Positions 37,969-49,714 of a stretch of DNA of 64,000 bases are shown one piece after another (the first letter of the stretch is position 1; every line of letters begins with the position of its first letter). A program made the translations under genes and the position numbers. The notes under the pieces are model-generated. The model was not told where the DNA came from. It saw only the letters and a list, made by a program, of their open reading frames with translations, and made no database searches. Where the stretch lies: the NCBI GenBank assembly GCA_036172665.1, contig JAYKNF010000074.1:1-64000 (forward strand), in the 5' to 3' direction. This stretch comes from Prosopocoilus inquinatus. Taxonomy: Eukaryota; Arthropoda; Insecta; Coleoptera; Lucanidae.

Positions 37969-40900
37969 GGAAATAGTTTTAAACGAAACAACACGTATTA
38001 GCGTTGTTCCTGTGATGTATCTAAACGATCCTTACTTATCTAACATGTTATTTGACGTTTGGATGGACTCCAGTAAGTCTGATGTGAGATACAAAGTTTT
38101 TGGACGCAGCAGGAGCTAGAAATAGTTTTAATCGAAACAACACGTATTAGCGTTGTTCCTGTGCTGTATCTAATCGATCCTTACTTATCTATCATGTTAT
38201 TTGACGTTTCGAAGCACTCCAGTAACTATGATGTGAGATACAATGTTTTTGAACGCAGCAGAAGATGGAAATAGTTTTGAACGAAACAACACGTATTAGC
38301 GTTGTTCCTGTGATGTATCTAATCGATCCTTACTCAACTATCATATTATATGACGTTTGGATGACCTCCAGTAACTCTGATGTGAGATACGAAATTATCG
38401 GACGCAGCAGAAGCTGGAAATAGTTTTAAATGAAACAACACGCATTAGCGTTGTTCCTGTGATGTATCTAATCGATCCTTACTCATCTATCATGTTATTT
38501 GGCGTTTCGATGGACTCCAGTAACTCTGATGAGAGATACGTTTTCGGACGCAGCAGAAGCTGGAAATAGTTTTAAACGAAACAACACGCATTAGCGTTGT
38601 TCCTGTGATGTATCTAATCGATCCTTACTCATCTAACATGTTATTTGGCGTTTCGATGGACTCCAGTAACTTTGATGTGAGATACGAAGTTCTCGGACGC
38701 AGCTGAAGCTGGAAATAGTTTTGAACGAAACAACACGTATTAGCGTTGTTCCTGTGATGTATCTAAACGATCCTTATTTATCTAACATGTTATTTGAAGT
38801 TTGGATGGACTCCAGTAAGTCTGATGTGAGATACAAAGTTTTTGGACGCAGCAGGAGCTGGAAATTGTTTTAAACGAAACAACACGTATTAGCGTTGTTC
38901 CTGTGCTGTATCTAATCGATCCTTACTCATCTATCATGTTATTTGGCGTTTCGATGGACTCCAGTAGCTCTGATGTGAGATACGACGTTTTCGGACGCAG
39001 CAGAAGCTGGAAATAGTTTTAAACGAAACAACACGCATTAGCGTTGTTCCTGTGATGTATCTAATCGATCCTTACTCACCTAACATGTTATTTGGCGTTT
39101 CGATGGACTCCAGTAACTTTGATGTGAGATACGAAGTTCTCGGACGCAGCTGAAGCTGGAAATAGTTTTAAATGAAACAACACGTATTAGCGTTGTTCCT
39201 GTGATGTATCTAATTGATCCTTACTCATCTATCATGTTATTTGGCGTTTCGATGGACTCCGGTAGCTCTGATGTGAGATACGAAGTTTTTGGACGCAGCA
39301 GGAGCTGGAAATAGTTTTAAACGAAACAACACGTATTAGCGTTGTTCCTGTGATGTATCTAATCGATCCTTACTCATCTATCATGTTATTTGACGTTTGG
39401 ATGGACTCCAGTAACTCTGATGTGAGATACGAAGTTCTCGGACGCAGCTGAAGCTGGAAATAGTTTTAAAGGAAACAACACGTATTAGCGTTGTTCCTGT
39501 GATGTATCTAATCGATCCTTACTCATCTATCATGTTATTTGGCGTCTCGAAGGACTCCAGTAGCTCTGATGTGAGATACGACGTTATCGGACGCAGCAGA
39601 AGCTGGAAATAGTTTTAAACGAAACAACACGCATTAGCGTTGTTCCTGTGATGTATCTAATCGATCCTTACTCATCTATCATGTTATTTGACGTTTGGAT
39701 GGACTCCAGTAACTCTGATGTGAGATACGAAGTTCTCGGACGCAGCTGAAGCTGGAAATAGTTTTAAAGGAAACAACACGTATTAGCGTTGTTCCTGTGA
39801 TGTATCTAATCGATCCTTACTCATCTATCATGTTATTTGGCATCTCGAAGGACTCCGGTAGCTCTGATGTGAGATACGAAGTTTTTGGACGCAGCAGGAG
39901 CTGGAAATAGTTTTAAACGAAACAACACGTATTAGCGTTGTTCCTGTGCTGTATCTAATCGATCCTTACTCATCTATCATGTTATTTGGCGTTTCGATGG
40001 ACTCCAGTAGCTCTGATGTGAGATACGACGTTTTCGGACGCAGCAGAAGCTGGAAATAGTTTTAAACGAAACAACACGCATTAGCGTTGTTCCTGTGATG
40101 TATCTAATCGATCCTTACTCACCTAACATGTTATTTGGCGTTTCGATGGACTCCAGTAACTTTGATGTGAGATACGAAGTTCTCGGACGCAGCTGAAGCT
40201 GGAAATAGTTTTAAATGAAACAACACGTATTAGCGTTGTTCCTGTGATGTATCTAATCGATCCTTACTCATCTATCATGTTATTTGGCGTTTCGATGGAC
40301 TCCAGTAACTCTAATATGAGAAACGAAATTTTCGGACGCAGCAGAAGCTGGAAATAGTTTTAAACGAAACAACACGCATTAGCGTTGTTCCTGTGATGTA
40401 TCTAATCGATCCTTACTCATCTATCATGTTACTTGACGTTTGGATGGACTCCAGTAACTCTGATGTGAGATACAAAGTTTTTGGACGCAGCAGTAGCTGG
40501 AAATAGTTTAGAACGAAAAAACACGTATTAGCTTTGTTCCTGTGATGTATCTAATCGATCCTTACTTAGCTACTATGTTATTTGACGTTTCGATGGACTC
40601 CAGTAACCCTAATGTGAGATACGAAATTTTCGGACGCAGCAGCAGCTGGAAATAGTTTTAAACGAAACAACACATATTAGCGTTGTTCCTGTGATGTAAC
40701 TAATCGATCCTTACTCATCTATCATGTTAATTGACGTTTGGACGGACTCCAGTAACTCTGATGAGAGATACGACGTTTTCGGACGCAGCAGAAGCTGGAA
40801 ATAGTTTAGAACGAAAAAACACGTATTAGCGTTGTTCCTGTGATGTATCTAATCGATCCTTACTCATCTATCATGTTATTTGACGTTTGGATGGACTCCA

Positions 40901-43031
40901 GTAAGTCTGATGTGAGATACAAAGTTTTTGGACGCAGCAGGAGCTGGAAATAGTTTTAAACGAAACAACACGTATTAGCGTTGTTCCTGTGCTGTATCTA
41001 ATCGATCCTTACTTATCTATCATGTTATTTGACGTTTCGATGCACTCCAGTAACTCTGATGTGAGATACGAAGTTTACGGACGCAGCAGAAGCTGGAAAT
41101 AGTTTCAAACGAAACAACACGTACTAGCGTTGTTCCTGGGATGTATCTAATCGATCCTTACTCATCTATCATGTTACTTGACGTTTGGATGGACTCCAGT
41201 AACTCTGATGTGAGATACAAAGTTTTTGGACGCAGCAGTAGCTGGAAATAGTTTAGAACGAAAAAACACGTATTAGCGTTGTTCCTGTGATGTATCTAAT
41301 CGATCCTTACTTAGCTACTATGTTATTTGACGTTTCGATGGACTCCAGTAACCCTAATGTGAGATACGAAATTTTCGGACGCAGCAGCAGCTGGAAATAG
41401 TTTTAAACGAAACAACACATATTAGCGTTGTTCCTGTGATGTAACTAATCGATCCTTACTCATCTATCATGTTAATTGACGTTTGGACGGACTCCAGTAA
41501 CTCTGATGAGAGATACGACGTTTTCGGACGCAGCAGAAGCTGGAAATAGTTTTAAACGAAACAACACGCATTAGCGTTGTTCCTGTGATGTATCTAAACG
41601 ATCCTTACTTATCTAACATGTTATTTGAAGTTTGGATGGACTCCAGTAAGTCTGATGTGAGATACAAAGTTTTTGGACGCAGCAGGAGCTGGAAATAGTT
41701 TTAAACGAAACAACACGTATTAGCGTTGTTCCTGTGCTGTATCTAATCGATCCTTACTCATCTATCATGTTATTTGTCGTTTCGATGGACTCCAGTAGCT
41801 CTGATGTGAGATACGACGTTTTCGGACGCAGCAGAAGCTGGAAATAGTTTTAAACGAAACAACACGCATTAGCGTTGTTCCTGTGATGTATCTAATCGAT
41901 CCTTACTCATCTAACATGTTATTTGGCGTTTCAATGGACTCCAGTAACTTTGATGTGAGATACGAAGTTCTCGGACGCAGCTGAAGCTGGAAATAGTTTT
42001 AAACGAAACAACACGTATTAGCGTTGTTCCTGTCATGTATCTAATCGATCCTTACTCATCTATCATGTTATTTGACGTTTGGATGGGCTCCAGTAACTCT
42101 GAAGTGAGATACGAAGTTCTCGGACGCAGCTGAAGCTGGAAATAGTTTTAAACGAAACAACACGCTTTAGCGTTGTTCCTGTGATGTATCTAATCGATCC
42201 TTACTCATCTATCATGTTATTTGACGTTTGGATGGACTCCAGTAACTCTGATGTGAGATACGAAATTATCGGACGCAGCAGAAGCTGGAAATAGTTTTAA
42301 ATGAAACAGCACGCATTAGCGTTGTTCCTGTGATGTATCTAATCGATCCTTACTCATCTATCATGTTATTTGATGTTTCGATGGACTCTAGTAACTCTGA
42401 TGTGATATACGAAGTTTTTGGACGCAGCAGGAGCTAGAAATAGTTTTAAACGAAACAACACGTATTAGCGTTGTTCCTGTGATGTATCTAATCGATCCTT
42501 AATCATCTATCATGTTATTTGACGTTTGAATGGACTCCAGTATCTCTGATGTGAGATACGAAATTTTCGGACGCAGCAGAAGCTGGTAATAGTTTTAAAC
42601 GAAACAACACGCATTAGCGTTGTTCCTGTGATGTATCTAAACAATCCTTACTTATCTAACATGTTATTTGACGTTTGGATGGTCTCCAGTAAGTCTGATG
42701 TGAGATACAAAGTTTTTGGACGCAGCAGGAGCTGGAAATAGTTTTAAACGAAACAACACGTAATAGCGTTGTTCCTGTGATGTATCTAATCGATCCTTAC
42801 TCACCTATCATGTTATTTGACGTTTGGATGGGCTCCAGTAACTCTGAAGTGAGATACGAAGTTCTCGGACGCAGCTGAAGCTGGAAATAGTTTTAAACGA
42901 AACAACACGCATTAGCGTTGTTCCTGTGATGTATCTAATCGATCCTTACTCATCTATCATGTTATTTGACGTTCGGATGGACTCCAGTAACTCTGATGTG
43001 AGATACGAAGTTCTCGGACGCAGCTGAAGCT
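37969..43031 (+). repeat. 34-monomer duplicated block, copy C2 (5063 bp)
   Basis: Near-identical second copy of the block starting at 32608, including its 3-bp-deletion monomer and both AGCTACTATG pairs (40571, 41316). Three substitutions were noticed by eye. Homology stops at the monomer starting 43032: C2 continues with TTTTAAAGG, while C1 continues with TTTTTAACG. Confidence 0.9.
38416..38561 (+). repeat. 146-bp monomer with 3-bp deletion (in C2)
   Basis: Same loss of ACG before TTTTCGG as at 33055. It is the duplicate of that monomer rather than an independent event, because the flanks are also identical for kilobases. Confidence 0.93.
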
Positions 43032-45244
43032 GGAAATAGTTTTAAAGGAAACAACACGTATTAGCGTTGTTCCTGTGATGTATCTAATCGATCCTTACTC
43101 ATCTATCATGTTATTTGGCGTCTCGATGGACTCCAGTAGCTCTGATGTGAGATACGACGTTTTCGGACGCAGCAGAAGCTGGAAATAGTTTTAAACGAAA
43201 CAACACGTATTAGCGTTGTTCCTGTGCTGTATCTAATCGATCCTTACTCATCTATCATGTTATTTGTCGTTTCGATGGACTCCAGTAGCTCTGATGTGAG
43301 ATACGACGTTTTCGGACGCAGCAGAAGCTGGAAATAGTTTTAAACGAAACAACACGCATTAGCGTTGTTCCTGTGATGTATCTAATCGATCCTTACTCAT
43401 CTAACATGTTATTTGGCGTTTCGATGGACTCCAGTAACTTTGATGTGAGATACGAAGTTCTCGGACGCAGCTGAAGCTGGAAATAGTTTTAAACGAAACA
43501 ACACGTATTAGCGTTGTTCCTGTCATGTATCTAATCGATCCTTACTCATCTATCATGTTATTTGACGTTTGGATGGGCTCCAGTAACTCTGAAGTGAGAT
43601 ACGAAGTTCTCGGACGCAGCTGAAGCTGGAAATAGTTTTAAACGAAACAACACGCTTTAGCGTTGTTCCTGTGATGTATCTAATCGATCCTTACTCATCT
43701 ATCATATTATTTGACGTTTCGATGGACTCTAGTAACTCTGATGTGATATACGAAGTTTTTGGACGCAGCAGGAGCTAGAAATAGTTTTAAACGAAACAAC
43801 ACGTATTAGTCAGATCCTTACTCATCTATCATGTTATTTGACGTTTCGATGGACTCTAGTAACTCTGATGTGATATACGAAGTTTTTGGACGCAGCAGGA
43901 GCTAGAAATAGTTTTAAACGAAACAACACGTATTAGCGTTGTTCCTGTGATGTATCTAATCGATCCTTACTCATCTATCATGTTATTTGACGTTTGGATG
44001 GACTCCAGTATCTCCGATGTGAGATACGAAATTTTCGGACGCAGCAGAAGCTGGTAATAGTTTTAAACGAAACAACACGCATTAGCGTTGTTCCTGTGAT
44101 GTATCTAAACAATCCTTACTTATCTAACATGTTATTTGACGTTTGGATGGACTCCAGTAAGTCTGATGTGAGATACAAAGTTTTTGGACGCAGCAGGAGC
44201 TGGAAATAGTTTGAAACGAAACAACACGTATTAGCGTTGTTCCTGAGCTGTATCTAATCGATCCTTACTCATTTATCATGTTATTTGGCGTTTCGATAGA
44301 CTCCAGTAGCTCTGATATGAGATACGACGTTTTCGGACGCAGCAGAAGCTGGAAATAGTTTTAAACGAAACAACACGCATTAGCGTTGTTCCTGTGATGT
44401 ATCTAATCGATCCTTACTCATCTATCATGTTATTTGACGTTTCGATGGACTCTAGTAACTCTGATGTGATATACGAAGTTTTTGGACGCAGCAGGAGCTA
44501 GAAATAGTTTTAAACGAAACAACACGCATTAGCGTTGTTCCTGTGATGTCTCTAATCGATCCTTACTCATCTATCATGTTATTTGGCGTTTCGATGGACT
44601 CCAGTAACTTTGATGTGAGATACGAAGTTCTCGGACGCAGCTGAAGCTGGAAATAGTTTTAAAGGAAACAACACGTACTAGCGTTGTTCCTGTGATGTAT
44701 CTAATCGATCCTTACTCATCTATCATGTTATTTGGCGTTTCGATGGACTCCAGTAGTTCTGATGTGAGATACGACGTTTTCGGACGCAGCAGAAGCTGGA
44801 AATAGTTTTAAATGAAACAACACGCATTAGCGTTGTTCCTGTGATGTATCTAATCGATCCTTACTCATCTATCATGTTATTTGACGTTTCGATGGACTCT
44901 AGTAACTCTGATGTGAGATACGAAGTTTTTGGACGCAGCAGGAGCTGGAAATAGTTTTAAACGAAACAACACGTATTAGCGTTGTTCCTGTGATGTATCT
45001 AATCGATCCTTATTCATCTATCATGTTATTTGACGTTTGGATGGACTCCAGTATCTCTGATGTGAGATACGATATCTTCGGACGCAGCATAAGCTGGAAA
45101 TAGTTTTAAACGAAACAACACGCATTAGCGTTGCTCCTGTGATGTATCTAATCGATCCTTACTTATCTAACATGTTATTTGACGTTTCGATGGACTCAAG
45201 TAACTCTGATGTGAGATACAAAGTTCTCGGACGCAGTAGAAGCT
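43032..45244 (+). repeat. Disordered transition block (15 monomers)
   Basis: This stretch repeats pieces of the end of C2 (TGTCATGTATC, GGATGGGCTCC, CGCTTTAGCG, GACTCTAG with GATATACG) in a new order. It also carries private changes: CAATCC near 44110, TTTATC near 44273, GATAGACTCC near 44297, and TGTCTC (for TGTATC) near 44548. It contains the 127-bp monomer. No multi-monomer period is clear. The higher density of private variants suggests an older, less homogenised segment between two amplified families. Confidence 0.75.
43777..43903 (+). repeat. 127-bp monomer with 22-bp internal deletion
   Basis: GGAAATAG-equivalents lie at 43777 and 43904, 127 bases apart. After CGTATTAG the sequence runs TCAGATCC, so about 22 bases spanning the right arm of the dyad element, TTCCTGTG and the ATCGAT region are missing (monomer bases about 33-57). 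It is the largest indel in the window and the only monomer I found without the conserved centre. Its flanks (GACTCTAG with GATATACG on both sides) are near-identical monomers. Confidence 0.93.
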
Positions 45245-48200
45245 GGAAATAGTTTTGAACGAAACAACACGTATTAGCGTTGTTCCTGTGATGTATCTAA
45301 ACGATCCTTACTTATCTAACATGTTATTTGACGTTTGGATGGACTCCAGTAAGTCTGATGTGAGATACAAAGTTTTTGGACGCAGCAGGAGCTGGAAATA
45401 GTTTTAAACGAAACAACACGTATTAGCGTTGTTCCTGTACTGTATCTAATCGATCCTTACTCATCTATCATGTTATTTGGCGTTTCGGTGGACTCCAGTA
45501 GCTCTGATGTGAGATACGACGTTTTCGGACGCAGCAGAAGCTGGAAATAGTTTTAAACGAAACAACACGCATTAGCGTTGTTCCTGTGATGTATCTAATC
45601 GATACTTACTCATCTATCATGTTATTTGACGTTTCGATGGACTCCAGTAACTCTAATGTGAGAAACGAAATTTTCGGACGCAGCAGAAGCTGGAAATAGT
45701 TTTAAACGAAACAACACGCATTAGCGTTGTTCCTGTGATGTATCTAATCGATCCTTACTCATCTATCATGTTATTTGACGTTTGGATGGACTCCAGTAAT
45801 TCTGATGTGAGATACAAAGTTTTTGGACGCAGCAGGAGCTGGAAATAGTTTTAAACGAAACAACACGTATTAGCGTTGTTCCTGTACTGTATCTAATCGA
45901 TCCTTACTCATCTATCATGTTATTTGGCGTTTCGATGGACTCCAGTAACTCTGATGTGAGATACGATGTTTTCGGACGCAGCAGAAGCTGGAAATAGTTT
46001 TAAACGAAACAACACGCATTAGCGATGTTCCTGTGATGTATCTAATCGATCCTTACTCATCTATCATGTTATTTTACGTTTGGATGGACTCCAGTAAGTC
46101 TGATGTGAGATACAAAGTTTTTGGACGCAGCAGGAGCTGGAAATAGTTTTAAACGAAACAACACGTATTAGCGTTGTTCCTGTACTGTATCTAATCGATC
46201 CTTACTCATCTATCATGTTATTTGGCGTTTCGATGGACTCCAGTAACTCTGATGTGAGATACGATGTTTTCGGACGCAGCAGAAGCTGGAAATAGTTTTG
46301 AACGAAACAACACGTATTAGCGTTGTTCCTGTGATGTATCTAATCGATCCTTACTCTTCTATCATGTTATTTGACGTTTCGATGGACTCCAGTATCTCTG
46401 ATGTGAGATACGATATCTTCGGACGCAGCATAAGCTGGAAATAGTTTTAAACGAAACAACACGCATTAGCGTTGTTCCTGTGATGTATCTGATCGATCCT
46501 TACTTATCTAACATGTTATTTGGCGTTTCGATGGACTCCAGTAACTTTGATGTGAGATACGAAGTTCTCGGACGCAGCTGAAGCTAGAAATAGTTTTAAA
46601 CGAAACAACAAGTATTAGCGTTGTTCCTGTGCTGTATCTAATCGATCCTTACTTATCTATCATGTTATTTGACGTTTCGATGCACTCCAGTAACTCTGAT
46701 GTGAGATACGACGTTTTCGGACGCAGCAGAAGCTGGAAATACTTTTAAACGAAACAACACGCATTAGCGTTGTTCCTGTGATGTATCTAATCGATCCTTA
46801 CTCATCTATCATGTTATTTGGCGTTTCGATGGACTCCAGTAACTTTGATGTGAGATACGAAGTTCTCGGACGCAGCTGAAGCTAGAAATAGTTTTAAACG
46901 AAACAACAAGTATTAGCGTTGTTCCTGTGCTGTATCTAATCGATCCTTACTTATCTATCATGTTATTTGACGTTTCGATGCACTCCAGTAACTCTGATGT
47001 GAGATACGACGTTTTCGGACGCAGCAGAAGCTGGAAATAGTTTTGAACGAAACAACACGTATTAGCGTTGTTCCTGTGATGTATCTAATCGATCCTTACT
47101 TAGCTACTATGTTATTTGACGTTTCGATGGACTCCAGTACCTATAATGTGAGATACGAAATTTTCGGACGCAGCAGCAGCTGGAAATAGTTTTAAACGAA
47201 ACAACACATATTAGCGTTGTTCCTGTGATGTAACTAATCGATCCTTACTCATCTATCATGTTATTTGACGTTTGGACGGACTCCAGTAACTCTGATGAGA
47301 GATACAAAGTTCTCGGACGCAGCAGAAGCTGGAAATAGTTTTAAACGAAACAACACGCATTGGCGTTGTTCCTGTGATGTATCTAATCGATCCTTACTCA
47401 TCTAACATGTTATTTGGCGTTTCGATGGACTCCAGTAACTTTGATGTGAGATACGAAGTTCTCGGACGCAGCTGAAGCAGGAAATAGTTTTGAACGAAAC
47501 AACACGTATTAGCGTTGTTCCTGTGATGTATCTAAACGATCCTTATTTATCTAACATGTTATTTGAAGTTTGGATGGACTCCAGTAAGTCTGATGTGAGA
47601 TACAAAGTTTTTGGACGCAGCAGGAGCTGGAAATAGTTTTAAACGAAACAACACGTATTAGCGTTGTTCCTGTGCTGTATCTAATCGATCCTTACTCATC
47701 TATCATGTTATTTGGCGTTTCGATGGACTCCAGTAGCTCTGATGTGAGATACGACGTTTTCGGACGCAGCAGAAGCTGGAAATAGTTTTAAACGAAACAA
47801 CACGCATTAGCGTTGTTCCTGTGATGTATCTAATCGATCCTTACTCATCTAACATGTTATTTGGCGTTTCGATGGACTCCAGTAACTTTGATGTGAGATA
47901 CGAAGTTCTCGGACGCAGCTGAAGCTGGAAATAGTTTTAAATGAAACAACACGTATTAGCGTTGTTCCTGTACTGTATCTAATCGATCCTTACTCATCTA
48001 TCATGTTATTTGACGTTTGGATGGACTCCAGTAAGTCTGATGTGAGATACAAAGTTTTTGGACGCAGCAGGAGCTGGAAATAGTTTTAAACGAAACAACA
48101 CGTATTAGCGTTGTTCCTGTGATGTATCTAATCGATCCTTACTCATCTATCATGTTATTTTACGTTTGGATGGACTCCAGTAACTCTGATGTGAGATACA

Positions 48201-49714
48201 AAGTTTTTGGACGCAGCAGGAGCTGGAAATAGTTTTAAATGAAACAACACGTATTAGCGTTGTTCCTGTACTGTATCTAATCGATCCTTACTCATCTATC
48301 ATGTTATTTGACGTTTGGATGGACTCCAGTAAGTCTGATGTGAGATACAAAGTTTTTGGACGCAGCAGGAGCTGGAAATAGTTTTAAACGAAACAACACG
48401 TATTAGCGTTGTTCCTGTGATGTATCTAATCGATCCTTACTCATCTATCATGTTATTTGGCGTTTCGATGGACTCCAGTAACTTTGATGTGAGATACGAA
48501 GTTCTCGGACGCAGCAGGAGGTGGAAATAGTTTTAAATGAAACAACACGTATTAGCGTTGTTCCTGTACTGTATCTAATCGATCCTTACTCATCTATCAT
48601 GTTATTTGACGTTTGGATGGACTCCAGTAACTCTGATGTGAGATACGACGTTTTCGGACGCAGCAGAAGCTGGAAATAGTTTTAAACGAAGCAACACGCA
48701 TTAGCGATGTTCCTGTGATGTATCTAATCGATCCTTACTCATCTATCATGTTATTTTACGTTTGGATGGACTCCAGTAACTCTGATGTGAGATACAAAGT
48801 TTTTGGACGCAGCAGGAGGTGGAAATAGTTTTAAACGAAACAACACGTATTAACGTTGTTCTTGTGATGTATCTAATCGATCCTTACTCATCTATCATGT
48901 TATTTGACGTTTGGATGTACTCCAGTATCTCTGATGTGAGATACGAAATCTTCGGACGCAGCATAAGCTGGAAATAGTTTTAAACGAAACAACACGCATT
49001 AGCGTTGTTCCTGTGATGTATCTAATCGATCCTTACTCATCTATCATGTTATTTGGCGTTTCGATGGACTCCAGTAACTTTGATGTGAGATACGAAGTTC
49101 TCGGACGCAGCTGAAGCTAGAAATAGTTTTAAACGAAACAACACGTATTAGCCTTGTTCCTGTGCTGTATCTAATCGATCCTTACTTATCTATCATGTTA
49201 TTTGACGTTTCGATGCACTCCAGTAACTCTGATGTGAGATACGAAGTTTTCGGACTCAGCAGAAGCTGGAAATAGTTTTAAACGAAACAACACGTATTAG
49301 CGTTGTTCCTGTGATGTATCTAATCGATCCTTACTCATCTATCATGTTATTTGACGTTTGGATGGACTCCAGTAACTCTGATGTGAGATACAAAGTTTTT
49401 GGACGCAGCAGAAGCTGGAAATAGTTTAGAACGAAAAAACACGTATTAGCGTTGTTCCTGTGATGTATCTAATCGATCCTTACTTAGCTACTATGTTATT
49501 TGACGTTTCGATGGACTCCAGTAACTCTAATGAGAGATACGAAATCTTCGGACGCAGCAGCAGCTGGAAATAGTTTTAAACGAAACAACACATATTAGCG
49601 TTGTTCCTGTCATGTAACTAATCGATCCTTACTCATCTATCATGTTATTTGACGTTTGGACGGACTCCAGTAACTCTGATGAGAGATACAAAGTTCTCGG
49701 ACGCAGTAGAAGCT
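45245..49714 (+). repeat. Family D HOR copy D1, 30 monomers (4470 bp)
   Basis: It starts after the GCAGTAGAAGCT joint and carries, in order, CGGTGGACTCC (45487), GATACTTACTC, TTTTACG, TACTCTTCTATC (46354), GATATCTTCGG, ACAAGTATT monomers, the AGCTACTATG pair at 47104, and later GGAGGTGG and TTAACG monomers. It has one monomer fewer than D2. Monomer 45990-46138 is TTTTACG on the left and TAAGTC on the right, fusing what are two adjacent monomers in D2 (50460 and 50609). Confidence 0.85.
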
